A stretch of 64,000 nt of DNA from Psychrobacter sp. Pi2-1 (GTDB lineage: Bacteria > Pseudomonadota > Gammaproteobacteria > Pseudomonadales > Moraxellaceae), in the NCBI RefSeq assembly GCF_904846645.1, contig NZ_CAJHBO010000005.1, forward strand, positions 1-64,000. Direction: 5' to 3'. Within the stretch, counting starts at the first letter, position 1. The number at the start of each line of letters is the position of its first letter. Both the position numbers and the translations under genes were made by a program. This document shows, one piece after another, positions 1-9,059 of the stretch. The notes under the pieces are model-generated. The model saw only the letters and a list, made by a program, of their open reading frames with translations. It ran no database searches and was not told the DNA's origin.

Positions 1-122
1 TGAACCCCATCGAAAAGAAATGGGCACAGGCTAAGTTTCTACGCCAAGGCTGGATGGAAAACGACTTATCCAAATTGTTTTATGATATTTGTCCTAACCA
101 TAACAATTTTATTTTGAACTGA
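1..122 (+). CDS. IS630-family transposase, C-terminal end (partial)
   Basis: Only the last 39 codons are in the window; the gene enters from the left and stops at TGA 120-122. The visible peptide begins NPIEKKWAQAKFLRQ and ends NHNNFILN. The 'NPIE..W...K' block is the region holding the last acidic residue (E) of the DDE catalytic triad in IS630/Tc1-mariner-type transposases. The stop codon overlaps the terminal sequence of the element (see next entry). The family call rests on this short motif plus the TA-type end; the rest of the protein is outside the window, so it is unknown whether it is intact. Confidence 0.75.
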   Translation, partial: NPIEKKWAQAKFLRQGWMENDLSKLFYDICPNHNNFILN

Positions 123-127
123 CTATA
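1..127 (+). mobile_element. Right end of an IS630-like insertion sequence
   Basis: The transposase tail runs straight into GAACTGACTA (positions 116-125) followed by TA (126-127). Read inward on the minus strand the end is TAGTCAGTTC, preceded by TA. IS630-family elements insert at TA and duplicate it, so the likely boundary is 125/126. The insertion lies only about 15 bp beyond the stop codon of nagZ, so it has not disrupted that gene. The left end is outside the window, so the duplication cannot be confirmed here. Four short repeats further along the window carry the same TAGTC ends. Confidence 0.65.
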
Positions 128-140
128 GTTAAGTAAGCTA

Positions 141-1217
141 TTATTTATACAGAGTAGGATCTGTTGATTCTTTAGCAGTCTGACCATCAGCTTGCGCATC
201 AAAAAAAGTCTGAGTAACATTTTGCTTGGCTTGCTGCCAGTATTCAAACTGCTGGCAGGTAGATTCAAGGTCGCCTTGCCATGTTGGGATGTTGCCACGC
301 ATGGTTTTGATACGTTGCTGGTTAGGGTAAGGCAGATCTTGCGCAGCTTTAGCTGCCTCATGAGCAGCCACACGGTCGTTGCATACGAGAGCAATATCAC
401 AACCAGCATCAATGGCCGCTTTTACGCGAGCACTGACATCACCAGCCGCCTTTGCACCTGCCATCGATAAATCATCAGAGAATAGTACCCCATCAAATTT
501 AAGTTCATCTCGAATGATATCTTGTAGCCAAATTTTGGAGAAACCTGCCGGCTTATCGTCTACTTGCGAAAATATCACATGTGCTGGCATAAGAGCGTCC
601 AGACTATGTAGCGTTTGAGCAAAAGGTTGCATATCGCTATTGATAATTTCATCTAAGCTACGCGTATCGATGGCTTCTGATACGTGCGAGTCAGGAGCGA
701 TAGCGCCATGACCAGGGAAATGCTTGCCAGTAGTGGCCATACCAGCCACTTTCATACCACGCATGAACTGTGTTGCAAGCGCAGTGATGGCTTGCGGCTC
801 ATGATGAAAGCTACGATCACCGATGACTTGGCTAATACCATCTCTATCTAGTACGGGTGCAAAGCTCAAATCAATTCCTGCAGCCAGTACTTCAGCTGCC
901 ATTAGATAACCGCAATCGTAGGCGCAGCTAAGTGCTTGACTTGGGTCTTGATTGAATAGCTCACCCAATCGACCCATAGCAGGTAGGGGCGTGAATCCTT
1001 CACGTAGCCTTGCGACTCGTCCACCTTCTTGGTCCACACCGATAAGTATGTCTTGATTGTGATAACGTATATCGTCGCACAGTGCTCTGACTTGGGCCGC
1101 ATCTGTGACGTTACGACCAAACAATATTACTCCGCCGACCTGTGCTTGTTTAATCAAACTGACATCTTCAGCGGTCAAAGCGGTACTATCGATATCTATC
1201 ATTAAAACGCCGTACAT
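141..1217 (-). CDS. nagZ: Beta-N-acetylhexosaminidase NagZ
   Basis: Cytoplasmic glycoside hydrolase family 3 enzyme that removes N-acetylglucosamine from GlcNAc-1,6-anhydroMurNAc-peptides during peptidoglycan recycling; in many Gram-negative bacteria its product feeds AmpR/AmpC control. The 358-aa protein has the usual NagZ length. Visible motifs are DQEGGRV (residues 62-68), KHFPGHG (165-171), the Asp-His dyad of APDSH (D176, H178) expected to act as acid/base, and FSDDLSM (247-252) carrying the catalytic nucleophile Asp. No signal peptide is seen. The start is supported by AAGGAA about 6 nt upstream of the ATG. It is a single gene, with the IS end just downstream and a 458-bp gap upstream shared with prc, which is divergent. 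Confidence 0.96.
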   Translation of the reverse strand: MYGVLMIDIDSTALTAEDVSLIKQAQVGGVILFGRNVTDAAQVRALCDDIRYHNQDILIGVDQEGGRVARLREGFTPLPAMGRLGELFNQDPSQALSCAYDCGYLMAAEVLAAGIDLSFAPVLDRDGISQVIGDRSFHHEPQAITALATQFMRGMKVAGMATTGKHFPGHGAIAPDSHVSEAIDTRSLDEIINSDMQPFAQTLHSLDALMPAHVIFSQVDDKPAGFSKIWLQDIIRDELKFDGVLFSDDLSMAGAKAAGDVSARVKAAIDAGCDIALVCNDRVAAHEAAKAAQDLPYPNQQRIKTMRGNIPTWQGDLESTCQQFEYWQQAKQNVTQTFFDAQADGQTAKESTDPTLYK

Positions 1218-1675
1218 CGTGTGTTCCTTATTATTTTATATATGGTTATATTATGAATGTGACTGACTATGCCTGTCTTATCACTTATCAGTCATTGTTC
1301 AAATATCTTATTATGACAGTTATTATTAATTGAGCATAATGTGGCAGATTATTAGGGTCAAATCAATTTGCTAATAGCCATTAGATTCAGTCATCAAATC
1401 GATGTTGATAGCCTTCAATTACTATGTGTGATAAAAGTGATAGAAAGTTTGGTATGTACAGGTGTAGCGTGTAAGATTGCTTATACAGTTTGAGACAGTT
1501 CAGTATTTATGCGCGTGATAATATTGATTGATTTTTGACTATATATCAGTATTTAATGATGCATAAAGTATAAGAATAAAAAGCGCAGCATTTATAGGTT
1601 ATAACAGATTCGAGCATTTCTAATCTAATTCTGATGAATTACCCAATACTATTAACTTCAAATAACTAGGTACAT
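1218..1675. other. Intergenic region between divergent nagZ and prc
   Basis: AT-rich 458-bp gap that must hold the promoters of both divergent genes. No open reading frame with a ribosome binding site, no RNA gene and no convincing repeat was seen. No individual promoter can be assigned with confidence. Confidence 0.5.
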
Positions 1676-3889
1676 ATGATGAAAAAACAACCAGCACAGT
1701 GGTTACTCAGTGCAGCGTCAGTGGGCATCGCCGGTATTATCTTAACCCAAAGCTACGGTACTGCAGTCGCCGAGACCAATACGGGAAGTTTCGTTCAGAC
1801 CCCTGAGCAAAAGGTCACCACCCGTCAAGTAGCCGCTTTGCTGGATCGCAGTCATTATCTTAATCAGCCTTTAGATAGTAAGACTGGTAGCGAAATCCTA
1901 TCAATGTATATTGATAGCCTTGACCCAAACCATACGTTGTTTTTGCAATCCGATGTTGATGAGCTGAAGAAAAAACACGCTGAAGACTTTGGTGCTCGCC
2001 TAAAACAAGGTGATCTATCTGCAGGGGTAGAGGTGTTTGATCGTTACCGCAAACGCTCAAACGAGTACTTTGCGATGGCTACCAAAATGCTCAAAACAGA
2101 TATTGATTTGACAGGTAACGACACAATCATTCTTGATCGTGAAAAACTCGGTCATTTTAAAACCAAAAAAGAGCAGCGTGATTACTGGGAACGTCAGTTA
2201 AAGTTCCAGTTGATGAGTATTACCCTCGGTCAAGAAGACGAAAAAGCCAAAGAGAAAGTATTTTTAAGCAATCCAGATATCACACGTGGGCAAGACTTGG
2301 TACGTAACGATGAGCGTACGCCAAATGAGATTTTGCAAAATCGTTTGTCACGTCAACAAGAGCAGTTTAAGCGTCTCAAAGATGATGAAATCATGGAGAC
2401 CATCTTAAATACGGCGATGCTCACTTATGATCCGCACAGTAATTACTATGCACCGATTCAAGCGACGGAACTGCAAATCCAGTCTAGTCTTCAGTTAGAA
2501 GGCATTGGTGTCTCTATTCGTCCAGATCGCAAAAATCCAGATTATACTCGTATTGTGACTTTGGTCGATGGTGGTCCAGCCGCCAAGTCGGGTCAAATTA
2601 AGCCTAATGATTTGATCGTTGGTATCGCAAAAGACGGCGAAACCATGACGGACGTGGTTGGTTGGTCAACGCGTGAAATTGTCAGCTTGATTCGCGGTAA
2701 ACGCGGTACATCGGTTACGTTGAAATTACGTCAACCTAACACGCCGGATGCTAGCGCCCGTACGGTCACAGTGGTACGAGACATTATTCAGCAAGAGGAG
2801 TCAGGCGTCACTCAGCGAGTGGTAGAAGTGCAGCGACCTAATATTGATAAGACACCAAAACGTATTGGCGTACTTGAGATACCGAGCTTTTATCTAAACT
2901 ATCGTGCGCGTCGCAATGGTGAAGATTACCGTAGCGTCAGTATCGATACTGAAAAAGCGCTAAAAGAATTGAATAAACAAAATATCGATGGTCTAGTGGT
3001 TGATTTGCGTAACAATCCTGGTGGCTCATTAGATGAAGTTGCCAAGATGTTAGGTTTCTTTATCAAGAGTGGACCATTGGTACAGATCCGTGATAATCGC
3101 GGCAATATTCAAGTGTACCGCGACAACGATGGCGGCGAGCAGTTGTATGATGGCAAGATGGCGGTCATTACCAACTTAGCATCGGCCTCAGCCAGTGAAA
3201 TCTTTGCCGCTGCTATTCAAGACTATGGTCGCGGATTAGTAGTTGGTAGTACGACAACTGGTAAAGGTTCGGCGCAGATTCAGCTCGATAGCTTAGCCTT
3301 GGGCTCTGCTACCTTAACTCAGCGTAAATTTTATCGTGTCACTGGCGGTAGTACACAAAATAAAGGTGTCGTACCAGACGTTGAGCTAGTCAATATCTAT
3401 GATGATGCAACCTTTGGCGAGCGCGCTCAGAAAAAAGCATTGCCTTGGGACACTATTAGAACAGCACCGTACAAGCCTGAAGGGAAGTTTACCAGTGATA
3501 CGTTAGCGACGCTCAATCAGCAGTCTAAGATTCGCCAACAAAAAAACCCACAATTTACTTATCTGTCGACGCTAAATGATATTCGTAACATGGATGATGA
3601 AAAGAAACCTGTTCGTTTAGATATCAATAGCCGCCGAGCCAAAATGCAGCTAATTGAGAAACGCTCATTAGAAGCAGAAAACAAACGCCTTATCGCAACT
3701 GGTGAGCGCCCATACTCTAACTGGAATACTTATCAAGCAGCGATGGACGCAAAATTTGAAGAACGTAGCCGTATGAAAGCAGCTGAACGTCCAGAGTTAC
3801 CAGAGGATGAAGCGTTTATCAATGAGGCAGCTTACCTTATGCTCAGCGCTGAACCCAAGACAATGCTTAGCCCTGAAGAGAAATTATAA
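1676..3889 (+). CDS. prc: Carboxy-terminal processing (tail-specific) protease Prc
   Basis: Periplasmic serine protease that degrades or trims proteins from the C-terminus, including lipoproteins and murein hydrolases. The 737-aa protein begins with a signal peptide (MMKKQ, a hydrophobic stretch at 9-24, AVAET). An N-terminal helical domain is followed by a PDZ domain around residues 265-355 and the S41 protease domain. The Ser-Lys dyad is visible as S505 in SASASE and K530 in TTGKGSAQ, with D516 at the spacing of the third E. coli Prc active-site residue. A C-terminal DUF3340-like tail follows, as in the long Prc type. Two in-frame ATGs (1676, 1679) are possible starts; there is no strong ribosome binding site. 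A 30-bp perfect palindrome follows the gene. Confidence 0.95.
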   Translation: MMKKQPAQWLLSAASVGIAGIILTQSYGTAVAETNTGSFVQTPEQKVTTRQVAALLDRSHYLNQPLDSKTGSEILSMYIDSLDPNHTLFLQSDVDELKKKHAEDFGARLKQGDLSAGVEVFDRYRKRSNEYFAMATKMLKTDIDLTGNDTIILDREKLGHFKTKKEQRDYWERQLKFQLMSITLGQEDEKAKEKVFLSNPDITRGQDLVRNDERTPNEILQNRLSRQQEQFKRLKDDEIMETILNTAMLTYDPHSNYYAPIQATELQIQSSLQLEGIGVSIRPDRKNPDYTRIVTLVDGGPAAKSGQIKPNDLIVGIAKDGETMTDVVGWSTREIVSLIRGKRGTSVTLKLRQPNTPDASARTVTVVRDIIQQEESGVTQRVVEVQRPNIDKTPKRIGVLEIPSFYLNYRARRNGEDYRSVSIDTEKALKELNKQNIDGLVVDLRNNPGGSLDEVAKMLGFFIKSGPLVQIRDNRGNIQVYRDNDGGEQLYDGKMAVITNLASASASEIFAAAIQDYGRGLVVGSTTTGKGSAQIQLDSLALGSATLTQRKFYRVTGGSTQNKGVVPDVELVNIYDDATFGERAQKKALPWDTIRTAPYKPEGKFTSDTLATLNQQSKIRQQKNPQFTYLSTLNDIRNMDDEKKPVRLDINSRRAKMQLIEKRSLEAENKRLIATGERPYSNWNTYQAAMDAKFEERSRMKAAERPELPEDEAFINEAAYLMLSAEPKTMLSPEEKL

Positions 3890-3913
3890 TGTGAAGTTAT
3901 TATAACGTTACGT

Positions 3914-3943
3914 AATCTATGTAAGCATATGCTTACATAGATT
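3914..3943. repeat. 30-bp perfect palindrome after prc
   Basis: The arm AATCTATGTAAGCAT is followed at once by its exact reverse complement, giving a 30-bp perfect palindrome with no spacer, 25 bp after the prc stop codon. It could form a hairpin at the 3' end of the prc mRNA or serve as a two-fold symmetric protein site. It lacks a clear T-run, so it is not a canonical intrinsic terminator. Confidence 0.85.
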
Positions 3944-4160
3944 GACGTTTAGACCTCTTACCAACGAAGGGTCAATCTGCGACTATAACTGTACGGCACG
4001 ATTGAACGAAACGGTTCATTGATACTAGGGATTGGTATCTTAAAGGTCGCACTAGGGATAAGTAGTTTGCTGATTAAGGATGATAAGGCTGGATGCCTGT
4101 CAGTTATGAGATGCCCCGGGATTAGGCATCACGTAACGCTAACATGGATGGTTGGTAATA

Positions 4161-4193
4161 AAAGCCGCATGACGCTTGTCGTTATGCGGCTTT
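4161..4193 (+). terminator. Hairpin, probable terminator region of prc
   Basis: AAAGCCGCAT (4161-4170) pairs with ATGCGGCTTT (4184-4193), a 10-bp stem with a 13-nt loop. The T-run is short (TTTG). A second weaker hairpin, GATGCCT/AGGCATC at 4092-4130, lies just before it. The 3890-4394 gap otherwise holds no supported gene. Confidence 0.55.
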
Positions 4194-4298
4194 GTTACGT
4201 CTGGAGACTAGTAATTTTTATGTCAGATTCTCTAAGTAGATAGTTTTCAAGTTGAGCATATTCATATTAATTCGAAACTTATCATAAAATAAACATAA

Positions 4299-4369
4299 AA
4301 AAGGCCAGCAACCTTATCGGCTACTGACCTTTTAGGTTAGATAATAAATTTAATAACTTATTATCTAAC
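4299..4369 (-). terminator. Double hairpin terminating slyD
   Basis: Read on the minus strand after the slyD stop, the first structure is GTTAGATAATAA/TTATTATCTAAC (4336-4369; perfect 12-bp arms, 10-nt loop). The second is AAAAGG.CAG/CTG.CCTTTT (4299-4333), followed on that strand by a T-run. The second has the form of an intrinsic terminator; the first is AT-rich. Confidence 0.7.
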
Positions 4370-4394
4370 TATTTTCACTATACTCTAGAAGAGA

Positions 4395-4880
4395 TTAGTG
4401 CTCAACGCCACCTGCACCATGTACATGGCCATGGTTTAGTTCGTCTTCAGTTGCTGCACGTACTTCTTGGATTTCAACATCAAACGTCAAACGCTTGCCA
4501 GCCAATGGATGGTTTGCATCAACAGTAACTTCTTGATCGTTCACAGCAGTCACAGTAACCAACATTACTTGGCCGCCAGCTTCTGACTGGAACTGCATAC
4601 CAGGCTGAATGTCATCAACACCTTGGAAGTTATCACGTGGTACATGCTGTACTGCTTGCTCTTGGTATTCGCCATAGCCATCAGCAGGTTCAACGACTGC
4701 ATTAACTTTTTCGCCAGCAGACTTACCTTCTAATTGTGCTTCTAGGCCTGGGATAATGTTGCTGTGACCATGTAGATAAGCAAGTGGCTGACCTTCTGGT
4801 GACTGGTCAAGGATATTGCCTTCGTCGTCTTTTAGTGTGTAATTGAATTTGACGGCAGTGTCTTTTGCGATAGTAGTCAT
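4395..4880 (-). CDS. slyD: FKBP-type peptidyl-prolyl isomerase SlyD
   Basis: Cytoplasmic prolyl cis-trans isomerase and metallochaperone of the SlyD/FkpA-like FKBP group. The 161-aa protein has the N-terminal FKBP half (VKFNYTLKDDEGNILD, residues 10-25), then an inserted IF chaperone domain (about 70-125), then return to FKBP (TFDVEIQEVRAA). The C-terminal tail GHVHGAGGVEH is histidine-containing but much shorter than the metal-binding tail of E. coli SlyD, so nickel storage would be reduced. The start has GGAT about 6 nt upstream. It is monocistronic with its own terminator. Confidence 0.93.
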   Translation of the reverse strand: MTTIAKDTAVKFNYTLKDDEGNILDQSPEGQPLAYLHGHSNIIPGLEAQLEGKSAGEKVNAVVEPADGYGEYQEQAVQHVPRDNFQGVDDIQPGMQFQSEAGGQVMLVTVTAVNDQEVTVDANHPLAGKRLTFDVEIQEVRAATEDELNHGHVHGAGGVEH

Positions 4881-5204
4881 AAAATATCCTAAATATATCT
4901 ATGTAAAAAATTAAATACGGTTGCAATAAACCTAAAAAAGCCAATCTGCAAGCCAAAAGGCCACGTCATTAGTCAATTATCATCAGTTTATTAAAGTAAC
5001 TTTAGCAGTTAGCATCTTTAATTGAGATGGCCCACATAACTTTCAAGGCAAAAAACATAAAAAATGCCAATTAATGCCACAATTTACAATAATAACTGCT
5101 ATTTTCTATAGTTAATGCATAGCTATTGGCTATTCATGGTTTAGGAGTTGCTTTTTTAGAGTAGGACTTCTAGCATAATTATAAAAATAAGGATGAGAGA
5201 TACG
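4881..5204. other. Intergenic region between slyD and the M61 peptidase gene
   Basis: AT-rich gap with divergent genes on both sides. No gene, repeat or clear operator was recognised. Confidence 0.4.
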
Positions 5205-7235
5205 ATGACTGCATTTGCCAATACCACTACTAAACAACCAGCGACCAATGTTTCAACCAATCACGATGCTACTAAGGCTAAAACGATAGCTGATATAAGC
5301 TATCAATTTGATTTCGCCCGTTTCTACGAGCACTTGGTCGATGTATCACTGAGCTTTACAGTAGTATCCGACGCGCCGCAGCTTTGGTTACCAGCGTGGA
5401 TACCAGGCAGTTATCTGATGCGCGAGTTTGCTCGAAACATTACTGCGGTACATTATCAAGTACGAGAGGTTCAAACAGCGGACAGTGACGAGCATCCAAA
5501 GACTTATCGCGCGCAAAAAATAGACAAAAATACATGGCAGCTGCCAGCGGTGCAAGCAGGGCAGACGGTCATCGTTGAGTACGAAGTCTATTGCTATGAT
5601 TTGTCCGTGCGTACAGCCTATGTCGATCAGCAACGACTTTACGGTAATTTCACTTCACTTGCGCTCGCTGTTGAAGGGCAAGAGCAATTACCTGTCCACG
5701 TTAGCTTAATCGTTCCTGAGGCATTTTTTGTAGACAAAGAAAGTAGCAAAGTACTGTTGGCTTGTGGGTTGGACGCTACGCACCTGCAGATTGGTCAGCA
5801 GCAAAAAGACAGTCAGCCATCGAACAGTCAGCACCTCTATAAGTTACAGGCAGCCAATTATCACGAGTTGATTGATTATCCATTCGAAATCGCGGAACAA
5901 GAAAAGTTTGACTTTATTATTCATGATAATGAGCATCAGACGCTACATCATAGCTTTTACCTGTCAGGTAAGCAGAATGCCAATCTAGGTCGGTTGCAGC
6001 AGGATATTACTCAGATTTGTCAGACCTACGTAGATTGGTTAGGCGATGCGCCATTTGACGATTATACCTTTATGACCTTTGCAAGTGGTCAGGACTATGG
6101 TGGGCTTGAGCATATCAACTCTACTAGCCTTATTACTCCGCGCAATGACTTGCCAAATACCAATGAGTCTAAGCTACCAAGTACAGACTATCAGCGGTTT
6201 TTAGGCTTATGTAGTCACGAGTATTTTCATTCATGGTGGGTTAAGACGGTACGTCCTGATGTCATGATCGATGTCGATTTACGCCGTGAAGCATTTACAC
6301 CATTACTTTGGGTGTTCGAAGGGTTTACGTCTTATATCGATGATTTTATGTTGCAAGCGTCAGGTGTGATTGATAAAGCTAATTATCTGCGACTGCTAGC
6401 AGAGCAAATCAATCGCTACTATCAGACCCCAGGGCGCGGTAATCAAAGCGTGGCAGAGTCGAGCTTTGATGCTTGGATTAAGCTGTATCGTACCGATGAA
6501 AATACAGGCAATGCGGGTATTAGTTACTATAATAAAGGCGCATTGGTAGCTCTATGTCTGGATCTAACCTTACTCAAAAATAGCGACGGTCGTTATCGTT
6601 TGTTTGATGTGGTCAAAGCTTTTTATACTCAAGCAAAGCAGAACGACAGTAAGCGGATTGGTATCAGTAGTGCTGACATAGGCTCCGTCATTGAACAGTT
6701 TATACCGCTAGCAAAATGGGAAGATTTTGAACGCCGTTATGTCAATGGGGTAGAAGAGCTGCCAATTGAAGCGTTGCTAGCGGCAAACGGTGTCAAAATA
6801 CAGGCGAATACTAAAGAAACCGCTGACAAGCATGTGCCTTGGGGTATGCGATGTAACGAAACGCCGGCTGGGCTAAAGGTCAATCGTGTGATGCGAGATA
6901 GTATTGCCGCTAGAGCTGGTATTTCAGCCCATGACGTTATTATCGCGATTGATGGCATCAAAGCGGATACGAAACAACTTACCACCTTGGTTAATACAGC
7001 GCTTCCTGTTGAGTGCTATTTGTTCCGCCGTGATGAGCTAATGTGTGTTCAGATTCAACCCGAAACGACAACTAAAGTGAAGCCGCGAGATGAGACAACT
7101 GGCATGACTGGAGCAGTACCTCCTCATAAAGTAAGCTTACGCTTAGCAAAAGGAGATAAGACTCTAGAGAATGATAATGAGCAATTAAAAGGTGAGGCAG
7201 GTTGGGAGACATGGCTTGATGTTATGAAACGGTAG
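5205..7235 (+). CDS. M61 family glycyl aminopeptidase with PDZ domain
   Basis: Zinc metallopeptidase of family M61, related to Sphingomonas glycyl aminopeptidase. The HExxH motif is HEYFH at about residues 338-342, followed by SWWVKTVRP; the third zinc ligand is the Glu of WVFEGFTSY. A PDZ-like domain (VMRDSIAARAGISAHDVI...) occupies roughly residues 560-620. No signal peptide is evident, so it is likely cytoplasmic. Two starts compete: ATG 5193 directly abuts the AAGG that would be its ribosome binding site, so ATG 5205 (676 aa) is preferred. A strong terminator follows, so it is monocistronic. The physiological substrate is unknown. Confidence 0.88.
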   Translation: MTAFANTTTKQPATNVSTNHDATKAKTIADISYQFDFARFYEHLVDVSLSFTVVSDAPQLWLPAWIPGSYLMREFARNITAVHYQVREVQTADSDEHPKTYRAQKIDKNTWQLPAVQAGQTVIVEYEVYCYDLSVRTAYVDQQRLYGNFTSLALAVEGQEQLPVHVSLIVPEAFFVDKESSKVLLACGLDATHLQIGQQQKDSQPSNSQHLYKLQAANYHELIDYPFEIAEQEKFDFIIHDNEHQTLHHSFYLSGKQNANLGRLQQDITQICQTYVDWLGDAPFDDYTFMTFASGQDYGGLEHINSTSLITPRNDLPNTNESKLPSTDYQRFLGLCSHEYFHSWWVKTVRPDVMIDVDLRREAFTPLLWVFEGFTSYIDDFMLQASGVIDKANYLRLLAEQINRYYQTPGRGNQSVAESSFDAWIKLYRTDENTGNAGISYYNKGALVALCLDLTLLKNSDGRYRLFDVVKAFYTQAKQNDSKRIGISSADIGSVIEQFIPLAKWEDFERRYVNGVEELPIEALLAANGVKIQANTKETADKHVPWGMRCNETPAGLKVNRVMRDSIAARAGISAHDVIIAIDGIKADTKQLTTLVNTALPVECYLFRRDELMCVQIQPETTTKVKPRDETTGMTGAVPPHKVSLRLAKGDKTLENDNEQLKGEAGWETWLDVMKR

Positions 7236-7266
7236 CCACGATGCTATATAAAATACCTTTCCATAT

Positions 7267-7306
7267 AAAAACCCTCTTCCGAGCAATCATGCTTAGAAGA
7301 GGGTTT
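7267..7306 (+). terminator. Intrinsic terminator, bidirectional
   Basis: AAAACCCTCTTC pairs perfectly with GAAGAGGGTTTT across a loop of about 16 nt, with T-rich flanks on both strands. It lies between the convergent M61 peptidase and DUF305 lipoprotein genes and can serve both. Confidence 0.88.
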
Positions 7307-7387
7307 TCTAAATCACTTTTAATATTGTAGATATGTCCAAGCAACTTAAATGCTCGATAGGTCAGAGGTTAGCGAGAAGATATACGT

Positions 7388-8242
7388 TTACTGCTCTTTA
7401 GCTCTGTTATCTGGGTTATCTGAGTTCTTATTATCGGTAGTTTCAGGCTCAATATTTTCATCTACAGAGCTATCGTCTTCGTCGCTATTTGCAGCCTCAA
7501 GCGCAGCAATCCAGTTTCTCATCATATCAATTTCAGTTTGCTGGTTATCAATGACGTCTTGCGCCAACTGACGCATCTCTTCATCTGTCCCATATTCGAG
7601 CTGAACTTTTGCCATATCAACAGCGGCAATATGATGCGGTAGCATGCCGCGTGCAAATGCCATATCAGGTACAGGATCAGCCACACCTAAAGTCATTTCG
7701 CCATGCATATTTTCCATGCTTTTAGCATATGCTTGCTGCATCGCCATAGTATTTGGCTTAGGTTTGGCAGCATCAGGATGGCTAGCCAGCCACTTGTTTA
7801 AGACGTCGATTTCAGCTTGCTGTGCCGTGATGACGTCTTGAGCAAGTTGGCGCATCGCTTCGTCAGTGCCATACTTGAGCTCTATTTTTGCCATATCTAC
7901 CGCGCCGCGATGATGTCCCAACATGCCTTTAGCAAAAGCGGTATCAGGATCGTTATAACCCATACCAATCATCATCTCGTCATGCATTCTAGTCATCGAT
8001 CTCGTATAGTCTCTGAGCATATCGCTCATTTGAGACTCATCATTGACACTGTTATCGCTGTCGTTTGTTAGAGTATCGTCTGCCATACCGTCATGCTCAG
8101 CATGTGGCATATCAGTCACTGGCGGTGAGGTTTCTTCTGCAGGATTTGATTGGTTGTCCTCAGTCGTTGGCTGACAGGCGCTCAATACAAGCGCCGCAAA
8201 AATGCTAGTGACCAACGAAAGAAAACGACGAGAAGCAATCAT
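7388..8242 (-). CDS. Lipoprotein with two tandem DUF305 domains
   Basis: The 284-aa precursor has a signal peptide with lipobox LSAC (Cys about residue 22), so it should be a lipidated envelope protein. After an acidic linker come two copies of the DUF305 four-helix module. Each carries MHDEM/MHGEM, a GMLGHHRGAVDMAK or GMLPHHIAAVDMAK block, a YGTDE.MRQLAQDVI block and a QQ.EID...W end. The paired His/Met positions (H-M, G-M-L-x-H-H) suggest copper or other metal binding, as proposed for some DUF305 proteins; this is inference. The tail is acidic (DEDDSSVDENIEPE). AGGGAT lies upstream of the ATG. No metal-transport gene is adjacent. Confidence 0.88.
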   Translation of the reverse strand: MIASRRFLSLVTSIFAALVLSACQPTTEDNQSNPAEETSPPVTDMPHAEHDGMADDTLTNDSDNSVNDESQMSDMLRDYTRSMTRMHDEMMIGMGYNDPDTAFAKGMLGHHRGAVDMAKIELKYGTDEAMRQLAQDVITAQQAEIDVLNKWLASHPDAAKPKPNTMAMQQAYAKSMENMHGEMTLGVADPVPDMAFARGMLPHHIAAVDMAKVQLEYGTDEEMRQLAQDVIDNQQTEIDMMRNWIAALEAANSDEDDSSVDENIEPETTDNKNSDNPDNRAKEQ

Positions 8243-8450
8243 GACATATCCCTATTGTGAAAAAACCAAACGATAAATGGATAATACCTATTATACATAA
8301 TCAATTACGTGCTGAATGTTAGCAGATAAACCTTACCCATTCGAGACACTATGTTTAACAGGTCGTAATATATTAGTGTCAGAGCTTTATATTCGTGGCT
8401 AAACAGCCAAACAGTGTGAACTAATCAACAATATCTAGACCCTAAAGTAC

Positions 8451-9059
8451 TTAAACTCCTAGCTGACGACAGTGTTCGCTAGTTAGATGAACGCGTACAA
8501 ACTCTCCAACAGCTAATTCACCTAGCTCAAATCCTGCCACTGACCAACGTATTAAACGCAGACAAGGCAGACCGACGTGCGCTGTCATACGTCTGACTTG
8601 GCGATTTTTCCCTTCGTATATTGTTAGCATTAGCCATGAGTCCGGTACGCTTTTACGCTCACGTATTGGTGGATTACGTTGCCAGAGTACCATCGGTAGT
8701 TCTTCTTCACTAACGTGTCTGACCTCAGCAGGTAGCGTTTTACCATCTTTTAAAACCACGCCACGTTTAAGCTTATTGATTTGCTCAGCAGTAGGGATTC
8801 CTTCTACTTGCACTAAATAAGTTTTACCTTGTTTGCGCCCTGCATTGGCTTTTGGCGGATGAGTAATTGCTTTATTAATGCGACCATCATCGGTCAAAAT
8901 CAGCAAGCCCTCCGAAGTGGCATCTAGCCTACCAGCAACTCGCAAAGCCTTATCGGTAAAGTATTGCGATAGGGTGGTGTGGTCATTGTTACTGTCATCT
9001 CTAAACTGACTTTGCACGCCGTAAGGCTTGTTGAATAGAATGAGACTAGAAGTAGACAT
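8451..9059 (-). CDS. rluE: 23S rRNA pseudouridine synthase RluE
   Basis: RsuA/RluB-E family pseudouridine synthase, expected to modify U2457 of 23S rRNA in the peptidyl-transferase region. The 202-aa protein has LFNKPYGV near the N-terminus, the catalytic motif GRLDATSEGLLILTDDG with catalytic Asp at about residue 46, and the family block NRQVRRMTAHVGLPCLRLIR. There is no S4 domain, as expected for RluE. The ATG at 9059 is preferred because it has AGGAAA upstream and gives MSTSSLILFNKP; a 13-residue longer form would begin at 9098. It stands alone between short gaps. Confidence 0.9.
   Translation of the reverse strand: MSTSSLILFNKPYGVQSQFRDDSNNDHTTLSQYFTDKALRVAGRLDATSEGLLILTDDGRINKAITHPPKANAGRKQGKTYLVQVEGIPTAEQINKLKRGVVLKDGKTLPAEVRHVSEEELPMVLWQRNPPIRERKSVPDSWLMLTIYEGKNRQVRRMTAHVGLPCLRLIRWSVAGFELGELAVGEFVRVHLTSEHCRQLGV

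Noticed and set aside
4019..4243. 74-codon open frame after prc
   Set aside because: It runs through two hairpins, lacks a ribosome binding site and has no protein-like conservation signal; it is non-coding terminator sequence.
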